DNA from: Candidatus Rubrivivax defluviihabitans
GTDB taxonomy: Bacteria; Pseudomonadota; Gammaproteobacteria; Burkholderiales; Burkholderiaceae_C
Length of the DNA stretch: 64,000 nucleotides
Direction of reading: 5' to 3'
Assembly (NCBI GenBank): GCA_016709385.1
Contig: JADJMW010000023.1
Coordinates: 75,006 to 139,005, forward strand
This document shows, in pieces, positions 1 to 8,173 of the stretch. The notes under the pieces are model-generated. The model did not search any database, was not told the origin of the DNA, and saw nothing but the letters and a program-made list of their open reading frames with translations. A program made the position numbers and the translations under genes. Each line of letters begins with the position of its first letter. Positions within the stretch are counted from its first letter, which is position 1.

Positions 1-225
1 GGAAGTGGCGGTCCACGGCAATCCACATGCAGTCAGCATGCCCGCAGCATAGGCCCGCGGCGGTGGCCGGTTCATGACATGGCGCAGGCGCGGCCCAACC
101 AGGTCACGAAACAGCCGCACTGCGGCGCGCGGCCGCCCCGTGCGCGGTGCACGGCGGGCGTGGATACTTCATCGCCGCGGCATCCGCGCCGCCGACGAGA
201 GGGTTTCTTGGCGATCCCCGAATTC

Positions 226-918
226 ATGGCGGCCCGGGCCGCCGAATTGACGACCTCCCTGGCCGACCCCTGGCAGTGGCTGGCCCTGGGCGCGGCCGGC
301 CTGGCGGCGGTGCTGATCGTGGTCAGCGCCTTCGTCAAGACCATCATCCCGCTGCGCTGGCTGGCGGTGGCCAGCAATACCGGCTTCATCGTCTACGGCC
401 TCGTGCACCCGGCGCTGCTGATCCTGGCGCTGCACCTCACGCTGCTGCCGATCAACCTGTGGCGGGTGGCCGAGATGCACCGGCTGACGCGCCGCGTGCG
501 CCGCGCCGCGGCGTCGGCCAGTGAGGTACAGGTGTGGTTGCGGCCGTACATGAAGCGCCGCCGCATCAGGAGCGGCGAGGTGCTGTTCCGCCGCGACGAC
601 CCCGCCGACCGACTGTATTTCCTGGTCGAAGGCCGGCTGGAGGTGGTGGAGAAGGGGGTTGTCATCGAAGCCGGTCAGATGTTCGGCGAGATCGCCTTCT
701 TCGCCCCCGAGGGTCGCCGCACGGGCACGGTGCGCTGCGTCGAGCCCGGCATGGTGCTGTCGATCGACGAGACGACCTTCAAGCAGCTGCTGTTCCAGAA
801 TCCGGCCTTCGGCCTGCAGATCCTGAGCCTGATCGCCGGCCACCTGAGCGGCGACGTGCGGCGGCTCGAGGCCCTCGTCGAGGCCCGCAGCGAAGTTCCG
901 CCACCGCCGACGCAGTGA
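226..918 (+). CDS. Membrane protein with C-terminal cyclic-nucleotide-binding domain
   Basis: The protein has about 230 residues. The first 80 are hydrophobic and look like two or three membrane helices (around residues 17-36, 44-62 and 62-78). A cyclic-nucleotide-binding fold (about residues 105-220) follows, with FLVEGRLEV and the phosphate-cassette region FGEIAFFAPEGRRTGTV. There is no HTH or channel pore, so it resembles Popeye-like sensor proteins rather than Crp regulators. Ligand and role are unknown. Start choice: ATG at 226; an in-frame TTG at 208 with AGAGGG just upstream is a real alternative. The open frame reaches back to 79, but that extension is Arg/Pro-rich and unlikely to be translated. 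The 225 bases before it contain nothing else I can support. Confidence 0.8.
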   Translation: MAARAAELTTSLADPWQWLALGAAGLAAVLIVVSAFVKTIIPLRWLAVASNTGFIVYGLVHPALLILALHLTLLPINLWRVAEMHRLTRRVRRAAASASEVQVWLRPYMKRRRIRSGEVLFRRDDPADRLYFLVEGRLEVVEKGVVIEAGQMFGEIAFFAPEGRRTGTVRCVEPGMVLSIDETTFKQLLFQNPAFGLQILSLIAGHLSGDVRRLEALVEARSEVPPPPTQ

Positions 919-990
919 CCTGTTTACACTGCGCGCCAGCGCGTCGCGCCGCAGCACAGCCGAGTTCCCAACCACTTGCGCAGGTCTCGA

Positions 991-1413
991 ATGAAACTCC
1001 AGTTCTTCCTTGCCGCCCCTTTGCTGGCGCTGGCCGTGAACGCGGTGGCCGCACAACCCAAGACACGGTTCATGGATCACTCCAACCAGAACCTCATCGA
1101 CGAAGCGGCCGCCATCGCGGTGATGAACGAGAACATCCCGGAGCGGGTGTGGAAGATCCACCCCGCCAGCCGCTACATCTTCACCAGCCAGGTCGAGGGT
1201 GGCATCACGCCCTCGGGCACCTGCGTGGTGGCCGCGCGCGTGATCCTGATGCCGCTCACCGGCGCAGCGAAGGCGGTGCTGTTCCGGCCGCAGAAGACGG
1301 CCACCGCCTTCGACGCCGTGCCCGGCGCCAATCTCGATCGGTGCCGTGACCTGGCGCGCGCCAAGCTGAAGGAGGCCACCGTGGCGGTGGTCTCGGCCAT
1401 CGTCAAGAGCTGA
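991..1413 (+). CDS. Small secreted hypothetical protein
   Basis: The protein has 140 residues. It starts with a clear Sec signal peptide (MKLQFFLAAPLLALAVNAVAA, cleavage after AVAA), so it is expected in the periplasm. The mature part has one central Cys and a second Cys near the C-terminus (CVVAARV and DRCRDLARAKL), which could form a disulfide. I do not recognise a family. The ATG at 991 is preferred over the in-frame TTG at 976 because it starts the signal peptide directly. Its last 11 bases overlap the 3' end of the convergent PEP-CTERM gene. Confidence 0.6.
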   Translation: MKLQFFLAAPLLALAVNAVAAQPKTRFMDHSNQNLIDEAAAIAVMNENIPERVWKIHPASRYIFTSQVEGGITPSGTCVVAARVILMPLTGAAKAVLFRPQKTATAFDAVPGANLDRCRDLARAKLKEATVAVVSAIVKS

Positions 1414-2362
1414 TCGAGCGCCTGCGCCGCATGGCGCCGGCCAGCGTGGCCAGGCCCAGCAGCCACAAGGCCCAGAAGCCCGGCTCGGGCACCACCGTCA
1501 CCGGGCCCGGCGGCAATTCCGCTGGGGCCGGGCGGAACGGACCCAGCGGTCCGTCGGGCGGCGGCGTGGACACGGTGCCGCCGATTTCGTCGCCGTCCGA
1601 CGGTGCCGGGTCGATGAAGGGCAGGCCACCCCCGCCCGAGCTCCGCGGAACGCTGCCGGTGTCGATCGGCCTGGGGCCGAAACTCGAGGCGGGGCCGCCA
1701 TCCGCGACGCGGACCGGTCCGTCCGCGGCGGTGTCGACGCCGTCGACCCCGGGCAGCGGTGACACGATGCGAGCGGGCTGCGAAGCGTCCGCCTGCTGGG
1801 CAAAAGTCAGGCCCGCACCGGGGGCTTCGAACTGCAGTTCGTCGGATTGCGCTGCGGCGGTCGAATTCGGTTCGGGTGCGGCGGGACTTTCCACCGCGGC
1901 GGGGAGGGCGCCGCCGACGGTGGCAGGATCGCCGGCGGCGGCAGCCGCCGAGCGGGCGGGTGGCAGGCGCGTCACGCGGCTGACATTGCGGCACACCGTG
2001 GGCACGATGATGCAATGCCCGCTTTCGCAATAGACGAGCCCGCGCTCTTCGGTGGTCGGCGTCCACTGGGTGCGCGTCACCGTGCGGCAGATCTGGCCCT
2101 GGCCGAAATGCATGTCGCGGATCTCGGGGCTGTAGAGGTGCTGGCCCACGACCGTGTCGCGCCGGATGACGGCGATGTCGTCGTACTGGCGTGAGGCCAT
2201 GCGCTTCTTCAGCGCCGCGCGCACCGGTTCGGGAATGTCGGTGTAGCGGTCCACGGCCGTGACCACGTTGCCGATGTAGGGGTCGACGCCAGGGCGGTCC
2301 CATGAACACGCCGGCAGCGTGGTGGCAGAAACCGCGAGTGCGGCGGCGAACAGCAAGGACAT
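1403..2362 (-). CDS. PEP-CTERM sorting-domain protein, MHFG type
   Basis: The protein has 319 residues with an N-terminal signal peptide (MSLLFAAALAVSATTLPA) and a C-terminal PEP-CTERM sorting signal: VPEP, a hydrophobic stretch (FWALWLLGLATLAGA), then RRRR at the end. Proteins with this tail are thought to be processed by an exosortase and delivered to the cell surface or matrix. Around residue 90 lies MHFGQGQICRTVTR with nearby Cys residues (YCESGHC, VCRNVSR), the signature of the MHFG PEP-CTERM family found in Burkholderiales. The middle (about residues 130-285) is low-complexity, rich in Ala, Pro, Gly and Ser, as in surface stalks. No exosortase gene is in the window. GGGA lies about 6 bases before the ATG at 2362. 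Confidence 0.8.
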   Translation of the reverse strand: MSLLFAAALAVSATTLPACSWDRPGVDPYIGNVVTAVDRYTDIPEPVRAALKKRMASRQYDDIAVIRRDTVVGQHLYSPEIRDMHFGQGQICRTVTRTQWTPTTEERGLVYCESGHCIIVPTVCRNVSRVTRLPPARSAAAAAGDPATVGGALPAAVESPAAPEPNSTAAAQSDELQFEAPGAGLTFAQQADASQPARIVSPLPGVDGVDTAADGPVRVADGGPASSFGPRPIDTGSVPRSSGGGGLPFIDPAPSDGDEIGGTVSTPPPDGPLGPFRPAPAELPPGPVTVVPEPGFWALWLLGLATLAGAMRRRRSISS

Positions 2363-2502
2363 GAATTTCCCAATCTTGGGCGGGGCCAGGCGCCTGCAAA
2401 TTTCCGCGCTTGACTCGAAGCCCGATGCATGCAGTGTAGGCACGGAAGCCGGGCGCGAACTCCACTTGCAACAGACACCGCGACCTGCGTCACGGTGCAA
2501 AT

Positions 2503-3528
2503 TCACGCGCCGGGCAGGGCCGGCGGTGCCGCGGCGCCCAGGCCACGCGTGGCGGCCATCAGGCGCACCAGGCCGAACAGCGCGTCGACATTCGGCGTGG
2601 CGATGCCCACGTGCCCGCCGATCTCGCGCACCGCGCCGAGCAGGGCGTCGATCTCCAGCGGCCGGCCGGCTTCCACGTCCTGCAGCATCGAGGTCTTGAA
2701 GGCGCCGAGCTTGCGCGTCACGGCGTGGCGTTCCTCGGGTCGCTGCTCGATGGGGATGCCAAAGGCAGCACCGATGGCCTGGGCCTCCAGCATCACCGCG
2801 CTGCAGAAGTTGCGCACCAGCGGGTCGTCGAGGATGCGGTCGCAGGTCGCTCCGGTGAGGGCGGAAATGGGGTTCATGGTCATGTTGCCCCACAGCTTGA
2901 ACCACACCTCGCGCTGGATGCGTTCGGAGAGCGTGACCACGAAGCCGGCGTTCGACAGCAGCGTCGCCGCCGTCTGCAGCCGGCCGTCGCTGCCGCCCCC
3001 GGCCAGACCCAGGATCAGGCCCTGGCCGTTGACATGGCGCACCCGGCCGGGCGCGACGACGGCACTGGACAGATGCACCACGCAGCCGATGACGCGTTCG
3101 GCCGGGATGCAGCGGCGCACCGTGCCGCCGGGGTCGACCGACTCCAGCGCCAGGCCCTGGCAGGGGCCGGGAAGCTGCTCGAAGAACCACCAGGGCACGC
3201 CGTTCATGGCGGCCAGCACGGCCGTGCGCGGACCGCACAACGCCGCCACCGCTGGCGCCACGGCGGCCAGCGCCGGGCCCTTGACGGCCACCACGACCAG
3301 GTCCTGCGGCCCCAGCGCGGCCGCATCGTCGCTGGCCCGCAGCGGCACGGCAACGCTGCCTTCGGCGGTATCCAGCCGCAGGCCATGCCTCTGCACGGCG
3401 GCCAGCGTCTCGCCGCGCGCCAGCGCCGAAAGCTGCAGCGTGGCGGCCTGTGGTGCGGGCAGCCGCGTTCCCAGCCAGCCGGCGATGAGGCCGCCGATGG
3501 CGCCGAGACCGACGATGCAGACTTTCAT
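2503..3528 (-). CDS. panE: 2-dehydropantoate 2-reductase family protein
   Basis: The protein has 341 residues. It begins with a Rossmann motif (VCIVGLGAIGGLIAGWLG) and continues with the ketopantoate-reductase C-terminal helical domain, including the catalytic-region motif VWFKLWGNMTMNPISALTG with Lys and Asn. The family reduces 2-dehydropantoate to pantoate with NADPH in coenzyme A synthesis. Many Burkholderiales carry several paralogues whose substrates are unknown, and this one is not beside other pan genes, so the exact substrate is unproven. Length fits the family. The 140 bp before the PEP-CTERM gene start shows nothing notable. Confidence 0.8.
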   Translation of the reverse strand: MKVCIVGLGAIGGLIAGWLGTRLPAPQAATLQLSALARGETLAAVQRHGLRLDTAEGSVAVPLRASDDAAALGPQDLVVVAVKGPALAAVAPAVAALCGPRTAVLAAMNGVPWWFFEQLPGPCQGLALESVDPGGTVRRCIPAERVIGCVVHLSSAVVAPGRVRHVNGQGLILGLAGGGSDGRLQTAATLLSNAGFVVTLSERIQREVWFKLWGNMTMNPISALTGATCDRILDDPLVRNFCSAVMLEAQAIGAAFGIPIEQRPEERHAVTRKLGAFKTSMLQDVEAGRPLEIDALLGAVREIGGHVGIATPNVDALFGLVRLMAATRGLGAAAPPALPGA

Positions 3529-3655
3529 GGGGTTCGGGGCGGGATCGCCGTGATGACCATGCCCGATTGTTTCTCAAGGCCGTGCCGGTTCGGCCGCTGC
3601 GCCAGAATGCGCGTTCCCACCCCCCCCTCATCACCCGTCACAGGAGGATCCAGCC

Positions 3656-4354
3656 ATGGGCCAGACCGTCACCTACCAGCGCCCCGATGGGCAAAGCGTG
3701 CAGGCTTATCTTGCCGAGCCGGCCTCGCCTCGGGGCGCTCCCGGCGTGGTGGTGATCCAGGAGTGGTGGGGCCTGAACGACCAGATCCGCGGCGTGGCCG
3801 ACCGTTATGCGAAGCAGGGCTACCGCGCGCTGGTGCCCGACCTGTACCGCGGCAAGAGCACGGTGGAAGCGGCCGAGGCCGAGCACCTGATGGGCAACCT
3901 GGATTTCGGCGACGCCGCCGGCCAGGACGTGCGCGGCGCGGTGCAGTTCTTGAAGGCCGGCGGCAGCGCCAAGGTCGGCGTCACGGGTTTTTGCATGGGC
4001 GGTGCGCTCACGCTGCTGGCCGCCGTGAATGTGCCCGAGGTGGACGCCGCCGTCGTCTTCTACGGCTACCCGCCGCTGGAGTACGTGGACGCGAGCAGGA
4101 TCAAGGCGCCGCTGATGGGCCACTGGGCGCTGCACGACGTGCCGTTTCCGATCGCCGGCGTCGATGCTCTGGAAGGCAAGCTGCAGGCGGCGAAGGTGGG
4201 CTATGAATTCCACCGCTACGACGCCCAGCATGCCTTCTTCAACGAGACGCAGGTGGGTGAGAAGAAGTTGTTGCCGGTGATCGAATACGAACCGGCGGCG
4301 GCCCAGCTGGCCTGGCAGCGCACGCTGGGCTTCTTCGAGCGCCATCTGCGCTGA
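3656..4354 (+). CDS. Dienelactone hydrolase family protein
   Basis: The 232-residue alpha/beta hydrolase has the family's Cys nucleophile in GFCMGGALTLL (about residue 118) and the late His in YDAQHAFFN; an Asp in the segment before it completes the triad. The oxyanion region VVVIQEWWGLND is also typical. Dienelactone hydrolases open the lactone ring in chlorocatechol breakdown, but many homologues act on other cytoplasmic esters and no chlorocatechol genes are nearby. CAGGAGGATCC before the ATG gives a strong ribosome binding site. Confidence 0.85.
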   Translation: MGQTVTYQRPDGQSVQAYLAEPASPRGAPGVVVIQEWWGLNDQIRGVADRYAKQGYRALVPDLYRGKSTVEAAEAEHLMGNLDFGDAAGQDVRGAVQFLKAGGSAKVGVTGFCMGGALTLLAAVNVPEVDAAVVFYGYPPLEYVDASRIKAPLMGHWALHDVPFPIAGVDALEGKLQAAKVGYEFHRYDAQHAFFNETQVGEKKLLPVIEYEPAAAQLAWQRTLGFFERHLR

Positions 4355-4508
4355 ACGAGGCGGCCGAGGCCCGCGCGACGATCACCACGCAGAGGACTGC
4401 ACAGCGACGAGCCGGTGCAGGCCGCGGCCGGCATTCTGCGCGGCGCTTGCGCCTCGCGCGTTGCGCGCGTGCCGACCTCGACCGCCGAACCCCGGGCTCG
4501 CCCCGGTG

Positions 4509-4853
4509 CCTCAGAGCTTGTGAAGGTATGAATCGCACCCGCGCCGGGGTGGCCAAGGGCCGTGGGCAAGGCGCGGCGCGCCGCCCATGTCTCGGACCTG
4601 GGCCAGCGGCGCAACGCGGCCCACGGCCCTTGGGTACCCCGGCCCGAAGGGTGAGGTCCCAGAAAGGGCCCACTCGTCGTTGCGAAGCTTCGCCGGGGGT
4701 GAGCCCGGACGCAAACAGTCCACACGGACTGTTTGCGCCTGGCGAACGCCAGCGACTCTGGCGCTGGCCCCACCCCGACTGTGCTTCGCGCCTAGATTGG
4801 GCCCTTTCTGGGGCCTCACGCGGGTGCGATTCATATCTTCACAAGCTCTCAGG
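4509..4853. repeat. 345-bp inverted-repeat element, three-way-junction fold (MITE-like)
   Basis: This fills most of the 494-bp gap between the hydrolase and the convergent ATPase/cyclase gene. The ends are inverted repeats: 4514-4543 matches the complement of 4819-4848 with one mismatch, extending a few bases outward with one more mismatch. Between them are two more dyads. Arm A pairs 4544-4567 with 4619-4642 (22 of 24). Arm B pairs 4652-4672 with 4798-4818 (20 of 21) and is capped by further stems, including a perfect 11-bp stem at 4711-4721/4726-4736 with loop ACAC. All three stems abut, so one strand folds as a three-way junction. There is no coding sequence. The right end touches the stop codon of the gene ending at 4849. 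It could be a non-autonomous mobile repeat or a structured RNA. Bases 4355-4508 before it hold nothing I recognise. Confidence 0.75.
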
Positions 4854-6903
4854 CTTCGAGCCGGTACAGGCGCACCCACATCGCCGCCTCCGGCGTGCCC
4901 GGCTTCCTCACGTCGAACAGCTCGCCGCCCGCCGGCGGGCGCACCGGGGTCATGCGCCACAGCGAGGGGTGCTGCAGGAATTGCTCGCGGAACTCCTCGG
5001 TGGCCCAGATCTGGCCCGGCTCGACCACCGGCTCGACGCGGGACACGCACAGGATGGCGGCGCCGCCGACCACCGTCAGCCGCAGGTCGCTGTCGCGTTC
5101 GCGCATCTGCACCTCGCCATGGTGCAGGGCAATGCGCAGGCGCGGCTGTCCGGGCGCGCTGTAGACGTCGTCCATCAGGTGGCGCGCCGTCTGCACCAGC
5201 GCCACGGGGTCGTTGCCGGCAATCAGCACCGCGTCGCCGGAGGCGGTCTCGCTGACCGAGTCGGGCGGTGCCCAGCGCTGCACGGCATCGGCCAGGGCCT
5301 TGCGCACCGGGGCGTCGGCGCCGGCCGTCATGAGTCTGCCGAAGGCATGCACGTCGGCCTTGAGCACGCACAGCGCACTCACGCTGGCCGAACGCTCGGC
5401 GCCGCCGGGCGCCTTCCACGGGCGGTCGTAGCCGACGATGTTGAAGCGGTCGATGCGCTGCAGGAACTCCGGGTTCAGGCGCCCGATGACGCCCGACAGC
5501 ACCGGATGCAGCAGGTAGTGGGTGGCCCGCGGCAGCACGCCTTGCGGCTCCAGCGTGGCCTCGCCAGGGCGCAGGAAGCGCTGCCGCCATTCGCCGCGCA
5601 CGATGTCGTGCTGCACGTAGCCGAGCAGGCCCACCCGGTACAGCGCCCGCAAGGCCGGGGCGCAGGCGTTGGGCTGCGCGGCGCCCGGCACCGGGTCTTC
5701 GCACAGGCGTTCCACCTCTTCACGCGTGAGGATCGGCCCGGGCAGGCACTGGAACAGCCGCTCGAGTTCCAGGTCGCCGACATAGGGTGCGATCTCGGCC
5801 AGGTACTCGTGCGCGATCTCGGTCGCCGCCTGGTGCACCGCTTCCATCATGCGGTGCTCGTTGCGGCGCTCGTCGGGGCGCAGCGCGACCAGCCGGTCGC
5901 CGATGGTCATGAGGTCGCGCGGGCGCAGCAGCGTGTGGCGGCAGACATAGCCGAAGACGTCTTCTTCCTCGCGCGTATAGCTGTCGGTGACGCTGACGCG
6001 GCCCAGGAAGGCCTCCAGCGGCCGCGCGCGCTCGCGCCCGGGCAGCACCATGCGGTCGGGCTTCACGAGCCGGATGTTGTTGACGAAGATCTCGCGCAGG
6101 CTCTCCGGCGCATAGGCGATGTCGACCGCGCTGCCGCGGTACTGCTGGACCATGGCGGTGCGCTGCGGCAGCCGGGCGTAGGCCTCCTTGCGGATGGCCG
6201 CGAAGACCTTCAGCCGGTGGTTGATGCGGCGCAGCTGGTAGGCCACTTCCACCAGGCCCAGCTGCGAGTAGTACCAGACGTCGGGCGAGAGCTCGCCGGT
6301 GACGCTGGGGTTGGTAGGCACCTCCTCGACGTGCTTGTTGAAATACTCGTCGATGCCGTCGATGAAGATCGTCAGCGGCGTCTTCAGCATGCGCAGCCGC
6401 GGCACCAGGTGGCCGTCGGTGTCGGTGGCGCAGCGCTGCAGTTCGCTGGGCGTGAAGTCGAGCAGGCGCACGAAGTGGTCGATCACGCTGTGCAGCTGGT
6501 GGTCGGCGACCAGCGACGCCAGCCGGGCGTTGACCTTCAGGCCCTCGGTCGCGCCGGCCTGCTTGAGGGCGGCCAGCGCCACCGCGGCGAGCCAGACCTT
6601 GGCCCAAGGCAGCGGCGAGGCCGCGAAGAAGGCGATCGCCTCGCGGCTGAAGATCTTGTCGCCGATCGGCTTGTCGAGCAGGTTGCCGCTGGGCAGGCAG
6701 ATCGACTGGCCCGCGCGCTGGTAGAGGATGCGCTTGGCCTTCAGCAGCAGCGTCTTGCCGAAGCCCTTGGTGCCGATGACGATGAACTTGTCTTCGCGGT
6801 CGGGCGTCAGGAAGGCCTCGATCTCGGGCGTGCGGTGCAGCAGCGACTCGTCGAAATCCTCGGCGACTCGTATGTCGTCGGCGTCCACCGTCCATGCTCG
6901 CAT
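4849..6903 (-). CDS. P-loop ATPase fused to a class III cyclase-like domain
   Basis: The protein has 684 residues and starts at an ATG preceded by GGGAG. Near the N-terminus is a Walker A motif, GTKGFGKT (residues 44-51), after an acidic stretch. Walker B is LTIFIDGIDEYF near residue 180. The middle third looks like a winged-helix or STAND-type regulatory region. The last 180 residues resemble an adenylate/guanylate cyclase homology domain: LKADVHAFGRL (first metal Asp), SGDAVLIAG (second metal Asp), RLRIALHHGEV and PGQIWATEEF. The usual Asn of the VNxAAR motif is absent (GGAAILCVSRVEP), so activity is uncertain. I cannot name a characterised relative; a signalling or stress/defence role is a guess. 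It stands alone, and its stop codon touches the inverted-repeat element. Confidence 0.7.
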   Translation of the reverse strand: MRAWTVDADDIRVAEDFDESLLHRTPEIEAFLTPDREDKFIVIGTKGFGKTLLLKAKRILYQRAGQSICLPSGNLLDKPIGDKIFSREAIAFFAASPLPWAKVWLAAVALAALKQAGATEGLKVNARLASLVADHQLHSVIDHFVRLLDFTPSELQRCATDTDGHLVPRLRMLKTPLTIFIDGIDEYFNKHVEEVPTNPSVTGELSPDVWYYSQLGLVEVAYQLRRINHRLKVFAAIRKEAYARLPQRTAMVQQYRGSAVDIAYAPESLREIFVNNIRLVKPDRMVLPGRERARPLEAFLGRVSVTDSYTREEEDVFGYVCRHTLLRPRDLMTIGDRLVALRPDERRNEHRMMEAVHQAATEIAHEYLAEIAPYVGDLELERLFQCLPGPILTREEVERLCEDPVPGAAQPNACAPALRALYRVGLLGYVQHDIVRGEWRQRFLRPGEATLEPQGVLPRATHYLLHPVLSGVIGRLNPEFLQRIDRFNIVGYDRPWKAPGGAERSASVSALCVLKADVHAFGRLMTAGADAPVRKALADAVQRWAPPDSVSETASGDAVLIAGNDPVALVQTARHLMDDVYSAPGQPRLRIALHHGEVQMRERDSDLRLTVVGGAAILCVSRVEPVVEPGQIWATEEFREQFLQHPSLWRMTPVRPPAGGELFDVRKPGTPEAAMWVRLYRLEA

Positions 6904-7114
6904 TGCTTCTCCCCGCTCCCTGCTCCCGGCAGGGCCGAAGAATAGGCGCTGCCCAGCGCGGGTGTCCATCGGGCGCCGCCGCGGCGCCTGCGCTGCACCT
7001 GGCCGTGTCGCGCGCCGGTGCACTCGTTTGCGGGGCCGTCGCGCGCACCCGCCAGCCGCCATGGGTCGAGCTTGGCGCAGGCGCCGTTCGCTAAAGCTTG
7101 TTCGGGTCCGCGCC

Positions 7115-8020
7115 TTATCGCGGCGCCAGCAGCAATTCGTGCACCAGCGCCACGCCTTGTTCGATCAGTGGCCCGCGCGGGCGCTGGGCCGAGGTGGCGA
7201 TGGCCAGCGGGGTGGTCAGCGTCTGCCCGCCGGGCAGCCGCACCGGGCGCGCCTGCAACTCGACCTCGTGCCCGCGCAGCGCATCCAGCGACAGCACCGC
7301 GTGCAGGCCATGGTGTTGCACCAGGTCCAGGATGGCCGGCACGCTTTCGATCTCGACGCCGATGCGCGGCTTCAGGCCGGCGGCGGCGAGCACGGTCTCC
7401 AGCTGCATGCGCAGCGAATGCGGCCGGCTCGGGATCACCAGTTCCCGCGCCGCCACTTCGGCCAGCGACACCGCCGGGCCGACCGCGGCGCTGCCTCGCC
7501 GGCCGCTGCGCGCCGAGACCAGGTACAGCGGCTCGTCGAAGACCGGCAGCCGGTCGATGGCCGGGTCGGGTGGCGCCTGGTAGACCAGGGCCACGTCCAC
7601 TCGACCCTGCAGCAGCCACTCCAGCACATAGGCCGACAGGCCTTCGACCACCGTGAGCGTGGCCTGCGGCAGGCGATCGCGAAACGCCACCACCAGCGGC
7701 GCGGTGAGCACGCGCCCCACACTGGGCGGCAGGCCGATGGCCAGGTGGCCGACGGGCGCGCCGCGGTGCTCTTCCAGGTCGAGCCGAGCGCGTTCCACCT
7801 GCTGCAGGATGCCGCGGCCGTGCGCGAGCAGACGCTTGCCCGGTTCGGTGAGCGTGACGCCGCGACCGGTGCGAGTGAACAGCGTCTGGTGCAGTTCGGT
7901 TTCCAGCGCCCGCACCTGGCGCGAAAGCGCCGGCTGCGCCACGCCCAGCAGCCGCGACGCGCGCGTGAAGCTGCCGAGCTCGGCCACTTGCACGAAGCCC
8001 TGGAGTTGCCGCAGGTCCAT
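7115..8020 (-). CDS. LysR-type regulator, probable regulator of the protocatechuate operon
   Basis: The protein has 301 residues. The N-terminal winged HTH is typical LysR (MDLRQLQGFVQVAELGSF through LGVAQPALSRQVRALE), followed by the effector-binding domain from about residue 90. It is transcribed away from the adjacent protocatechuate 4,5-cleavage genes with a 153-bp shared upstream region, the usual arrangement for a LysR regulator and its target, and matches the role of PmdR in Comamonas. Effector identity (protocatechuate or a ring-cleavage product) is inferred from position only. The 211 bp between this gene and the ATPase/cyclase start contains nothing I can identify. Confidence 0.85.
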   Translation of the reverse strand: MDLRQLQGFVQVAELGSFTRASRLLGVAQPALSRQVRALETELHQTLFTRTGRGVTLTEPGKRLLAHGRGILQQVERARLDLEEHRGAPVGHLAIGLPPSVGRVLTAPLVVAFRDRLPQATLTVVEGLSAYVLEWLLQGRVDVALVYQAPPDPAIDRLPVFDEPLYLVSARSGRRGSAAVGPAVSLAEVAARELVIPSRPHSLRMQLETVLAAAGLKPRIGVEIESVPAILDLVQHHGLHAVLSLDALRGHEVELQARPVRLPGGQTLTTPLAIATSAQRPRGPLIEQGVALVHELLLAPR

Positions 8021-8040
8021 GCCCGGATTGTGGCCCGGCC

Positions 8041-8073
8041 ATGCCGAATCGTTCTAGCTGCTAGTTCCGGCAT
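8041..8073. promoter_or_regulatory. Candidate LysR operator
   Basis: Between the divergent LysR gene and the ring-cleavage operon lies a nested dyad: CTAG CTG CTAG at 8054-8064 inside a longer ATGCCG...CGGCAT pair (8041-8046 and 8068-8073). It starts 20 bp upstream of the regulator start, where LysR proteins often bind to repress themselves and activate the divergent operon. No clear -10/-35 pair was found, and binding is an inference. Confidence 0.35.
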
Positions 8074-8173
8074 GGCGTTGATGAATGGCTCGCCCTGCTC
8101 AACAATGGCGAGCGCTGGAGGGGCTGTCTGCTGCCCGCTGGCCCTCGATTCACTCCAGCTGCCCCGGGCAGTC

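Noticed and set aside
169..1161. Long open frames antisense to real genes, here and throughout (for example 4447-6945, 20442-22196, 24891-27311, 30470-32872, 45486-48671)
   Set aside because: High GC leaves few stops in shadow frames. Their translations are Arg/Ala/His/Gln-rich with no motifs, and each lies over a gene with clear conserved domains on the other strand or frame.
4544..4812. Intrinsic terminator between the convergent hydrolase and ATPase/cyclase genes
   Set aside because: The structure is far too large and multi-armed, with no T run; it is better described as an inverted-repeat element.
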